A stretch of DNA of 64,000 nucleotides from Bacillus alkalicellulosilyticus (GTDB lineage: Bacteria > Bacillota > Bacilli > Bacillales > Bacillaceae_F). Of the stretch, positions 45,637-52,950 are shown one piece after another. Positions within the stretch are counted from its first letter, which is position 1; every line of letters starts with the position of its first letter. Made by a program: the position numbers and the translations under genes. The notes under the pieces were generated by a model that was given only the letters and a program-made list of their open reading frames with translations, did no database searches and had not been told where the DNA came from. The stretch covers positions 574,001-638,000 of the forward strand of contig NZ_KV917381.1 of assembly GCF_002019795.1 (NCBI RefSeq). The letters are read 5' to 3'.

Positions 45637-46782
45637 ATGAATAAAAATCACTTGATTAATAAAGAACAACGAATAATAATATGGTACTTGCTTATGTTTT
45701 ATATCTTTTACATAGGTTATGATTTATTCTTTTATTATATATGGCTAGGGGCTCCAGGTTCTCTACCAAATGGATTAGGAGTTTTTATTTATATCTTATT
45801 GCTGGCTCTATTGCCACTACCTTATTATTTGTTAAAAAAGAAACAACCCCATGCTATCAAGTATATTTATTTTATAGCTTTTACAGTTCTCACTTTAATT
45901 AATGATATATCATATTATTGGGGAACCGATATGGTATTTCAAAGTGGTAATATAGTTGAATTAATGATTATTCTTTTTTCACCTATATTTGTCAACAGAT
46001 TATACTTTTTTATTGTTACCGTAGGAACTATGCTTAGACTAGCTCTTACAGGATTAATCCTTCAAGACTTAAACGTTTTCCTACCGATTATTCTAGTTTT
46101 TGTTTTTTCATTAATTGCATTTATTTTGTTATATAGTTTTTATAGTTATGTTATGGCTGTCAAAGATTCTTATAATCAAGAATTAGCAGAAATGATAAAG
46201 GGAGTTGTTGAGACATTTGAATTAAGAGTTCCTAATACAAGGGGCCATAGTGAAAGAGTAGCTGAATATGCGAGGATGCTCGCAAAAGAAACAAAATTAA
46301 TAAAAAAAGAGGAATTAACTCTTTTTTACTTTGCTTGTTTGTTACATGATATTGGGAAAAATCAGATTCCAGAATATATCTTAAATAAAGCTTCAAACTT
46401 AACGACTGAAGAATTTGAAATCATAAACACTCATCCTACTATAGGTGCACAAGCAGTAAAACGTGTGGAAGGTTTAGCAGATTATATTGATGTCATTCAG
46501 TATCATCATGAGCGCTGGGATGGAAAAGGATATCCAGAACAAATAAGGGAAAATAACATTCCATTCCTTGCAAGAATTGTAGCAATCGCTAATACATTTG
46601 ATTCATTAACAACTGCACGAGCTTACCGTGAAGCAGTTTCACCAGAAGAGGCGTATGAGTACATTTGTAAAGGGGAAGGAACACAATTTGACCCTCAGTT
46701 AGTCCACTTATTTAAGAAAGTTTTTCCTAGTTGGAAGAAGTATCATCAAGATTACCACAAGCACATAATCGAAGATAAATAG
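45637..46782 (+). CDS. HD-GYP domain protein, six-helix membrane type, altered metal site
   Basis: This 381-residue protein has about six membrane helices in residues 12-170, then an HD-GYP domain (about 190-370), the class that hydrolyses cyclic di-GMP. His204, the His237-Asp238 pair in LLHDIGK, His266, His290-His291 and GYP (298-300) are kept. The late Asp of the AIAD.FDA motif is Asn319 (AIANTFDSL), whereas the next paralogue has Asp. If this residue is a metal ligand, as I infer from known structures, activity may be lost or changed. The ATG follows GTAGAGGGAG. No partner sensor domain is seen. Confidence 0.87.
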   Translation: MNKNHLINKEQRIIIWYLLMFYIFYIGYDLFFYYIWLGAPGSLPNGLGVFIYILLLALLPLPYYLLKKKQPHAIKYIYFIAFTVLTLINDISYYWGTDMVFQSGNIVELMIILFSPIFVNRLYFFIVTVGTMLRLALTGLILQDLNVFLPIILVFVFSLIAFILLYSFYSYVMAVKDSYNQELAEMIKGVVETFELRVPNTRGHSERVAEYARMLAKETKLIKKEELTLFYFACLLHDIGKNQIPEYILNKASNLTTEEFEIINTHPTIGAQAVKRVEGLADYIDVIQYHHERWDGKGYPEQIRENNIPFLARIVAIANTFDSLTTARAYREAVSPEEAYEYICKGEGTQFDPQLVHLFKKVFPSWKKYHQDYHKHIIEDK

Positions 46783-46817
46783 GTTATAACCCACAATCAG
46801 AATAGAATCGTGTTTTG

Positions 46818-46850
46818 AAAAGCTAATCTCTTTTAGAGGTTGGCTTTTGT
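46818..46850 (+). terminator. Terminator between the two HD-GYP genes
   Basis: AAAAGCTAATCTC and GAGGTTGGCTTTT pair with G-T wobbles around TTTTA; a short T-rich tail follows. Confidence 0.65.
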
Positions 46851-46923
46851 TATGTATTTATATCAATGATGATAAATACCTGTGAAAAATTACTTAGAAA
46901 GATATAGGAAATTCTGTGATTTA

Positions 46924-46961
46924 TAGTATGATAGAATAAATGACAAAAAAACTCGAATTTT
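46924..46961 (+). promoter_or_regulatory. Promoter-like block duplicated before both HD-GYP genes, copy 2
   Basis: TAGTATGATAGAATAAATGA followed by AAAAAAACTCGAATTTT matches copy 1 at 45558-45596, so the tandem duplication included the control region. Confidence 0.5.
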
Positions 46962-47027
46962 AAATGAAAATCTTAAAGGAATTTATACTCTAATGTCGAA
47001 TACAACGAGAAAGAGAAGGTGGCTATC

Positions 47028-48215
47028 TTGCAAAGACAAGCTAAAATAAATGCAGAAAAACAAACGGCTATATGGTTTATATTGCTTTTCTATTTTGTTT
47101 TCATATTCTATGATATTTTTTTTTACTACATTTTAAGTTCAAAGGGATTACCTTCTGGGGGACTTGGTTTTAGTCCTCATATTATCATGCTACTCCTTTT
47201 ACCTATTACATACTATTTATTGAAAAGAGAAAAACCTGAAATTATTAAGTATATGTATTTTATTACATTTTCAGTGTTAACAATTGTAAATGATTTATTA
47301 ATCTATTGGGAGTCTGATCAAAACTTTATAAGTGGAAATGCGGTAGAACTTATTATTGTCTTGTTCTCTCCTATCTTTGTAAATAAAAGATTTTTTATGG
47401 TAGTTTCATTAGGTACAGTAATTAGGTATTCGTTGGTGGGAGTAATTCTCCAAGATACTACTGTACTGTTCCCATTGCTTCTTATTTTTGTGATTTCTAT
47501 AATGGGTTATATTTTATTAAATCGTTTTTTTAGTTATATCCTTGCGTTAAGGAACTCATACAACAAAGAGCTAGAAGGGATTGTTAAAGGAATTATCGCT
47601 ACCCTTGAATTAAAGGATCCTTATACTAAAGGGCATAGTGAGAGAGTTGCTGATTATGCTTTGATTTTAGCAAAAGCTACAGGTTCCATAAAAAAAGAAG
47701 AGTATAATTCATTTTACTCAGTTTGTTTGTTGCATGATATTGGTAAAATCCATATTCCCGATTATCTCCTAACTAAACCTTCAAGATTAACTGAAGATGA
47801 ATATGAGGTAATAAAAACTCACCCTGTTGTCGGTGCAAAAGCTGTAGAACAAGTTCAAGGAATTGCTGAATATATTGATGTCATTCAATACCACCATGAA
47901 CGTTGGGATGGAAAAGGATATCCAGAGCAATTAAAAGAAAATCAAATTCCGTTCCTTGCTAGAATAGTCGCAATTGCAGATGCATTTGATGCGATGACTT
48001 CTTCAAGATCATATCGTGCTGCTTTACCGTTAGAAGAAGCCTATAAGCGAATTTGTGCAGGAGCTGGTACGCAATTTGACCCTCAGTTAGTACACTTATT
48101 TAAGAAAGCATATCCTGAATGGAAAAAATACCATCAAGATTTCCACTGGGAAGAAAAAGGCCTTGCACAGTCAGCAACTACATTGGAGGGAGGTGAAAAA
48201 TATGAAAATTCGTAA
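47028..48215 (+). CDS. HD-GYP domain protein, six-helix membrane type, intact metal site
   Basis: This 395-residue paralogue of the preceding protein shares the same membrane front and HD-GYP domain. All expected residues are present: His203, His236-Asp237, His265, His289-His290, GYP, and Asp318 in AIADAFDAM. It is therefore a likely active cyclic di-GMP phosphodiesterase at the membrane. TTG 47028 is chosen because AGAAGGTGG precedes it and the alignment with copy 1 puts the start there; a GTG 9 bp earlier is the alternative. Its last 14 bp overlap the small CxxC peptide gene. Confidence 0.88.
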   Translation: MQRQAKINAEKQTAIWFILLFYFVFIFYDIFFYYILSSKGLPSGGLGFSPHIIMLLLLPITYYLLKREKPEIIKYMYFITFSVLTIVNDLLIYWESDQNFISGNAVELIIVLFSPIFVNKRFFMVVSLGTVIRYSLVGVILQDTTVLFPLLLIFVISIMGYILLNRFFSYILALRNSYNKELEGIVKGIIATLELKDPYTKGHSERVADYALILAKATGSIKKEEYNSFYSVCLLHDIGKIHIPDYLLTKPSRLTEDEYEVIKTHPVVGAKAVEQVQGIAEYIDVIQYHHERWDGKGYPEQLKENQIPFLARIVAIADAFDAMTSSRSYRAALPLEEAYKRICAGAGTQFDPQLVHLFKKAYPEWKKYHQDFHWEEKGLAQSATTLEGGEKYENS

Positions 48216-48267
48216 ACTAAAAAAAGTAAAGCTAACATGCTGGTGGTGCAATTATGTTTTAAGATAA
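48202..48267 (+). CDS. 21-residue basic CWWC peptide, candidate substrate of the M50 protein
   Basis: An ATG at 48202 with a strong upstream GGAGGGAGGTG opens a 21-residue frame: MKIRKLKKVKLT followed by CWWCNYVLR. The first half is highly basic and the second contains a Cys-Trp-Trp-Cys pair and a hydrophobic end. The ribosome binding site lies inside the HD-GYP gene, which it overlaps by 14 bp. The next gene, 75 bp on, encodes a PqqD-like/M50 protein of the kind that handles peptides. I infer a precursor or signal peptide, but a leader peptide is possible. Confidence 0.5.
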   Translation: MKIRKLKKVKLTCWWCNYVLR

Positions 48268-48342
48268 GAGGTTAACAGTTTGGAATGCTTATATAATTTA
48301 GAATCCTCCGCCGTTTTATCAATCTAAAAGGATGGCTTGAAT

Positions 48343-49524
48343 ATGAAACTATCATTGGGAACACAACTTACTTTATTTCCTTTAGATATTCGTAAAGACA
48401 ATAAGCATTATATTGTTGAAGAAGTCACTTCTGGTGACTTCTTCGAGATGCCTAAAATTTGTATTGACGCCATTCGTTTACTTGAAGAGGGACAATCGTT
48501 AGGTTCGGTTGAGTTGCAATTAAAAAAGATGTACCCGAATGATAGTGTGAATTTGATTGAATTTGCGCAACAACTTCTCGATTTAAAACTAGTAAAAGAA
48601 ATTAATGGAATTGCTTTTGAAGATAAGAAAGAGAATCAAGTGGAGAAAGGGTATACATGGATTTCGCCACTAGTTGGACGTTTCTTTTTTAATACAGTCA
48701 GTAACAAACTATACATATTGTTGTTTCTTGCTTCTCTTATCATATTTATTTTGAATCCACACCTGTTTCCAAGCTACAAAAATGTGTTTTTATTTGATGC
48801 TATTGTACCAAGTCTATTAACTTGGCTTGCGCTTTCTTTAGTATTAGTACTAGTTCATGAGTTCGGACATATTCTAGCTGTGCGGTCTTTTGATTTACCT
48901 GCAAAGATGGGGATTGGAAATCGTTTGTTTTTTGTCGTTTTTGAAACGGACCTTTCCACAGCTTGGAAGCTCTCAGTGAAAGAGAGAAATGTTTTATATT
49001 TTGGCGGTATTTGTTTTGACCTCATAATCCTCTTTGGTGCATTGCTCCTTCAATTGTTATTTCCAGAGAGTCATCCATTGGTACAAGGTATTCTTAAGTT
49101 AATGGTGCTTGATGTCTTTATTCGTATGATTTATCAATGTTGTTTTTATATGAAAACAGACTTTTACTATGTCTGTGAAAATGTAACGGGCTGTTATAAC
49201 TTAATGGAAAATGGAAAGCAATTGCTTCAGAAAAAAATTCCGTTTCTAAAAACAGAAGAAACAACACAACTATTCGATGGCGAAGAACGAATTGTCCGGC
49301 TGTATGGGTGGTTTTATATTACTGGGGTCGTATTAACGTTTGGTTTATTTGGTGGTGTATTCATCCCGCAAATGTATTATGCCTTTTCTAGGTCGTTACC
49401 TGGGTTACTACAACCAATTACGACTGCTCCTTTCTGGGACGCTGCTGTTTTTCTAGGGCAGTCGATACTCATGATTGGTTTACTTTTATATGCGATTCGA
49501 AAAAAACGAATTTATGAAGATTGA
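48343..49524 (+). CDS. M50 membrane metalloprotease with PqqD-like N-terminus
   Basis: This 393-residue protein has an N-terminal PqqD/RRE-like domain (about 10-90), the fold that binds leader peptides of ribosomally made natural products. Membrane helices follow, with the zinc site VHEFGHI (His172, Glu173, His176) in the third, and a late KTDFYYV Asp as probable third ligand. The combination resembles YydH-type peptide-processing proteases. The ATG at 48343 is chosen because AAAGGATGG precedes it; a TTG 6 bp earlier is possible. It follows the CWWC peptide gene. No radical SAM, cyclase or ABC exporter gene is adjacent. Confidence 0.8.
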   Translation: MKLSLGTQLTLFPLDIRKDNKHYIVEEVTSGDFFEMPKICIDAIRLLEEGQSLGSVELQLKKMYPNDSVNLIEFAQQLLDLKLVKEINGIAFEDKKENQVEKGYTWISPLVGRFFFNTVSNKLYILLFLASLIIFILNPHLFPSYKNVFLFDAIVPSLLTWLALSLVLVLVHEFGHILAVRSFDLPAKMGIGNRLFFVVFETDLSTAWKLSVKERNVLYFGGICFDLIILFGALLLQLLFPESHPLVQGILKLMVLDVFIRMIYQCCFYMKTDFYYVCENVTGCYNLMENGKQLLQKKIPFLKTEETTQLFDGEERIVRLYGWFYITGVVLTFGLFGGVFIPQMYYAFSRSLPGLLQPITTAPFWDAAVFLGQSILMIGLLLYAIRKKRIYED

Positions 49525-49540
49525 TTTTATAGGATATAGT

Positions 49541-49580
49541 AAATGACAAGGGGTGGGAAACTACCCCTTGTCATTTTTAT
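49541..49580 (+). terminator. Terminator after the M50 gene
   Basis: AAATGACAAGGGGT and ACCCCTTGTCATTT form a perfect 14-bp stem, followed by TTTAT. Confidence 0.9.
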
Positions 49581-49713
49581 ATATAGTGGTCATTTAAGGC
49601 TTTGCTGCTTGCTTATAATGGAAACATTTAAAACTAGTAATAAAATTAGAATCATTCTAAAATAATAATATGGTTCTTTAAAATAGGTATATTACATCAA
49701 AAGGGTGACAGCG

Positions 49714-51465
49714 ATGGACTCAATGGTAAAAAGCTTATGGTTAACTGAACAATTTAATAGGACAGCTACCCACATCTTTGATTTATTATCCAATCGAATT
49801 GGGATTAACACCTTCTTTATTGCTACAAATGATCGAAAAGACAATGTTGTTCTCAAAAGCATCAATCGTCAGTATTCATTAATGGTGGAAGGCTCTAGTT
49901 TACCATTTGAAAATGTTCTTTGTCGGTTTGTATGTGAAAATATAGATGAGCCTTTTGTCATTTCTGATTTAGCTAACGACCCTCGAACAAAGCATGAGCC
50001 AGCAACGAAAGCCCTTAACGGAAGTGGTTGCTTTGTTGGAGTGCCGATTGTATTGCGAAATGGCGATGTTTTCGGAACGTTGTGTGGACTCGATAAAGTT
50101 CCATATGATTTTACGGATGAAGATATCTCACTCTTACGTTCTCTTGGTAGCTTATTAAGTGTAACGGTTGAATTGGAAAGAATGAGCAAAATAGACGAGA
50201 TTTCAAACCTGTATACCGTTTCTTTTATAAAAAGCTTATTCTCTAAGCTGGCAACGGAAGAAGGAAATCTAGGACTTTTATGTGTGGATATTGACCATTT
50301 CAAAAAAGTAAATGAAGTGTATGGATATGAAGTAGGAGACCAATTATTAAAACTTATGGCAGAGCGACTTCAAGCAGTCTTTAGCAATCAAGCGTTTGGC
50401 TGTCGTTTCTCAGCAGATGAGTATTTATTTATCTTTACAAGTAATGGAACAGTAAGCATTCTAGACGAGATCCAAGTCAAGTTTCTAGAAATTCAACACG
50501 CTCTTCTACAACCATTTTATATAAATGGGCACGAGTGCTATTTGACATGTAGTATCGGTGTAAGTGTATACCCTAACGATGGACAAGAGTTTGATTTACT
50601 TATCAGAAATGCACACAATACGATGAATCGTTCTAAAGAAGGAGGACGAAATGCGCTGCAATTTTTTACTAAAGCTCATTTCATTGAAAAAGAACAACAC
50701 TTGGATTTAGAACAAGGTTTATATCGCGCGCTTAATGAAAAACAGCTCTTTATAGAATATCAACCACAGTATGATTTGAAAGACGAAAGAATGGTTGGGA
50801 TGGAGGCATTACTCCGATGGCAACATCCATTACTAGGAAGAGTGTCTCCTGCATCTTTTATCCCTATCACCGAAGAAAATGGATTGATAGTTTCAATAGG
50901 AAAATGGATACTTCGAGAAGTATGTATTCAAGGGAAGACATGGGTTGAAAAGGGAATCGACTTTAATGAAATCTCTATTAATATATCCATTCGACAATTA
51001 AAGGATAGAAACTTTTTATCGGACGTACGTTTTATATTAGATGAGACAGGGTTTGAGCCTGCGATGCTTAAGTTTGAAATTACTGAAAGTATGTTTATTC
51101 AAGATACTCTGTATATTAAGGGGATCTTACTTAAACTAAACGAGTTAGGGATAAACATTTCGTTAGATGATTTTGGAACAGGATATTCATCCCTGAGCAT
51201 TTTAGGAACATTACCACTTCATACGATTAAAATTGACCGCTCGTTTGTGACAGGGATGAAAGAGAGTGAGAAAAAACAAAATATTGTTAAATCAATTATT
51301 AGCTTAGCGAAGGCTCTTCATATATTTACGTTAGCAGAGGGCATTGAATCAGAAGATGAAACTCATATTTTACATGGGTTAGGTTGTTCCTATGCTCAAG
51401 GATATTACTATAGTAAACCGGTTTCACCTAAAGCTATTGAATCATTACTATTTGACCAAAGTTAA
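49714..51465 (+). CDS. GAF-GGDEF-EAL protein, probable cyclic di-GMP phosphodiesterase
   Basis: This 583-residue cytoplasmic protein has a GAF domain (about 10-155), a GGDEF-fold domain whose signature is degenerate (SADEY at 233-237), and an EAL domain (about 330-583). The EAL residues look intact: MEALLRW (Glu364), NISIRQ, FEITES, DDFGTGYSS, KIDRSF, AEGIES and AQGYYYSKP. It should therefore break down cyclic di-GMP, with the GGDEF part regulatory and GAF sensing a small ligand. The ATG at 49714 is preferred to GTG 49705, which overlaps the AAAGGGTGA site. Confidence 0.9.
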   Translation: MDSMVKSLWLTEQFNRTATHIFDLLSNRIGINTFFIATNDRKDNVVLKSINRQYSLMVEGSSLPFENVLCRFVCENIDEPFVISDLANDPRTKHEPATKALNGSGCFVGVPIVLRNGDVFGTLCGLDKVPYDFTDEDISLLRSLGSLLSVTVELERMSKIDEISNLYTVSFIKSLFSKLATEEGNLGLLCVDIDHFKKVNEVYGYEVGDQLLKLMAERLQAVFSNQAFGCRFSADEYLFIFTSNGTVSILDEIQVKFLEIQHALLQPFYINGHECYLTCSIGVSVYPNDGQEFDLLIRNAHNTMNRSKEGGRNALQFFTKAHFIEKEQHLDLEQGLYRALNEKQLFIEYQPQYDLKDERMVGMEALLRWQHPLLGRVSPASFIPITEENGLIVSIGKWILREVCIQGKTWVEKGIDFNEISINISIRQLKDRNFLSDVRFILDETGFEPAMLKFEITESMFIQDTLYIKGILLKLNELGINISLDDFGTGYSSLSILGTLPLHTIKIDRSFVTGMKESEKKQNIVKSIISLAKALHIFTLAEGIESEDETHILHGLGCSYAQGYYYSKPVSPKAIESLLFDQS

Positions 51466-51466
51466 C

Positions 51467-51514
51467 AAAGGATAACTCTTGAGGAGAAAGCTCAGCCTCT
51501 TGAGTTATCCTTTT
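51467..51514. terminator. Bidirectional terminator between EAL and HTH genes
   Basis: AAAGGATAACTC and GAGTTATCCTTT are perfect arms with further inner TGAGG/CCTCT pairing; A-rich and T-rich flanks serve both convergent genes. Confidence 0.88.
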
Positions 51515-51522
51515 CTTTTGCA

Positions 51523-52005
51523 TTATCCAATAGGCTTCAAGTTTAATTGGTCTAACGCGTAATTAACTTCATTTAGGTTATAAATTTTCCGCTCAATGCA
51601 AAATTGAACGACTAGGTCACTATACTCACTATCTGATAATGAATATCCGGCTGAGCCTAATAAGGTCTCGGTATCCTCAATCGTCAATTCAAGGGCCAAG
51701 GCAAGAGCAATGATTGTATTTTTTCCAGGACGATAACTTACGTTTGTTCGAATCTTTGAGAAGTGTTTTCGGTCCATTTGGGCTTTTTTATAAATCTCAG
51801 AGTCGCTTGTTTTTCTTTCGTCAATAAAGCGAAACAATACCTCTTTGAAGACGGGTTTTTTTTTCGTTTTTATAAAATCTTCGATATCTAGTTCAAGGTT
51901 ACTCTCTAATGTTTTATAGGATGTAAAAGAAGCTTCTAATGGAGTTTCGTGTAAAGAAATAAAGGCTCGTAGCTCGTCTATGATTTTAGAATCAAGCACA
52001 AACAT
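51523..52005 (-). CDS. XRE-like HTH protein, divergent partner of the VWA gene
   Basis: This 160-residue protein has a C-terminal helix-turn-helix of XRE type (SDSEIYKKAQMDRKHFSKIR, then GKNTIIALALALELT, about residues 65-130) and a helical N-terminal half. It is divergent from the VWA-domain gene across 92 bp. Such HTH proteins paired with a small VWA protein recur in bacteria, and the HTH protein probably controls the pair. The AGGAGGAG site precedes the ATG. Confidence 0.72.
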   Translation of the reverse strand: MFVLDSKIIDELRAFISLHETPLEASFTSYKTLESNLELDIEDFIKTKKKPVFKEVLFRFIDERKTSDSEIYKKAQMDRKHFSKIRTNVSYRPGKNTIIALALALELTIEDTETLLGSAGYSLSDSEYSDLVVQFCIERKIYNLNEVNYALDQLNLKPIG

Positions 52006-52051
52006 CTCCTCCTGAAAAATGTCGCTTTCAAGGCGACCAATATATGGATAA

Positions 52052-52081
52052 ATTCAAATACAATTATACCATATTCAAATA
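52052..52081. promoter_or_regulatory. Direct repeats in the HTH-VWA divergent promoter
   Basis: ATTCAAATA occurs at 52052-52060 and 52073-52081, exactly 21 bp (two helical turns) apart. They lie between the divergent genes, so they are candidate operators for the HTH protein. A small GTCGC/GCGAC hairpin lies at 52021-52037. Confidence 0.5.
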
Positions 52082-52097
52082 AGGGGAGATGGTCGTA

Positions 52098-52682
52098 ATG
52101 AAGAGAAAAGTAACGGAGCTTGTTTTTTTACTAGATCGAAGTGGGTCAATGGCGGGACTTGAAGGAGATACAATCGGGGGATTTAATGCGTTTCTACAAA
52201 AACAGTGTAAAGAAGAGGGAGAAACGGTAGTAACAACAGTCCTCTTTGACGATGACTATGAGGTTTTATGGAATGGGACGGACGCTAAAGAAGTTAAGCT
52301 GACTGAACGAGAGTATTTTGTAAGAGGAACTACTGCTTTATTAGATGCGGTAGGAAAGTCGATTATGCAAGTAGGGCAAAGGATAGCCTTGACCAATAAT
52401 GAAGAACGACCGGAAAAGGTTATTTTCGTTATAACAACGGATGGGATGGAAAACGCAAGTAAGGAATTTACTTATCCAAAAATAAAAGAGTTAATTAATC
52501 ATCAGCAGGAAAAGAATAACTGGGAATTTATTTTTATGGGAGCTAATATAGACGCGACGGAGGAAGCAGGCAATATTGGGATAAAAGTAGAAAATGCTTA
52601 TCGATTTGAAGCATCTAGTCAAGGTGTCGAAAGTATGTACGACATCGCTTGTGAAATGGTTTTAGAAAAAAGAAGAAAATAG
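52098..52682 (+). CDS. VWA (von Willebrand factor A) domain protein
   Basis: This 194-residue protein is a single VWA domain with a complete metal-ion-dependent adhesion site: LLDRSGSM, RGTTALLDAV and TTDGMENAS. It has no signal peptide, so it is cytoplasmic. It resembles TerY-like VWA proteins. The ATG at 52098 follows AAGGGGAG at a good distance; an earlier ATG at 52089 touches the site. It is divergent from the HTH gene. A protein-binding role is likely, with no known partner here. Confidence 0.82.
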   Translation: MKRKVTELVFLLDRSGSMAGLEGDTIGGFNAFLQKQCKEEGETVVTTVLFDDDYEVLWNGTDAKEVKLTEREYFVRGTTALLDAVGKSIMQVGQRIALTNNEERPEKVIFVITTDGMENASKEFTYPKIKELINHQQEKNNWEFIFMGANIDATEEAGNIGIKVENAYRFEASSQGVESMYDIACEMVLEKRRK

Positions 52683-52690
52683 TTCAAAGT

Positions 52691-52731
52691 AGACTTGCTA
52701 GGGATATGATTTCTAGTAAGTCTCATTTTTA
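52691..52731 (+). terminator. Terminator after the VWA gene
   Basis: AGACTTGCTAG and CTAGTAAGTCT pair with one mismatch, followed by CATTTTTAT. Confidence 0.8.
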
Positions 52732-52767
52732 TAGAGGAAGGAAAATTAAGGGTTTATCACAAATAAT

Positions 52768-52781
52768 TGTAAGCGTTTTCG
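52768..52781 (+). promoter_or_regulatory. cre-like site upstream of the subtilase gene
   Basis: TGTAAGCGTTTTCG matches the cre consensus TGWAANCGNTNWCA at 13 of 14 positions, about 170 bp before the start. CcpA control of the protease is suggested. Confidence 0.65.
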
Positions 52782-52950
52782 TTAGTGATTATAGGGTGTT
52801 TTCTGAAGAAAAACCTTGAATTTAAGAGAATTTATGCGGATTTTGTCGAAAGAAATAATTTCAAACGAGAAGGATTTATTTTAAATTGTGTTGTATTTTA
52901 ACTTGGAACAAATTAACAGGAATTTTATTCCTAGAGGAGAAGATGAACAA

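Noticed and set aside
49869-50303. 144-residue frame antisense to the GAF-GGDEF-EAL gene
   Set aside because: It is fully covered by a gene with clear domains and shows no independent support.
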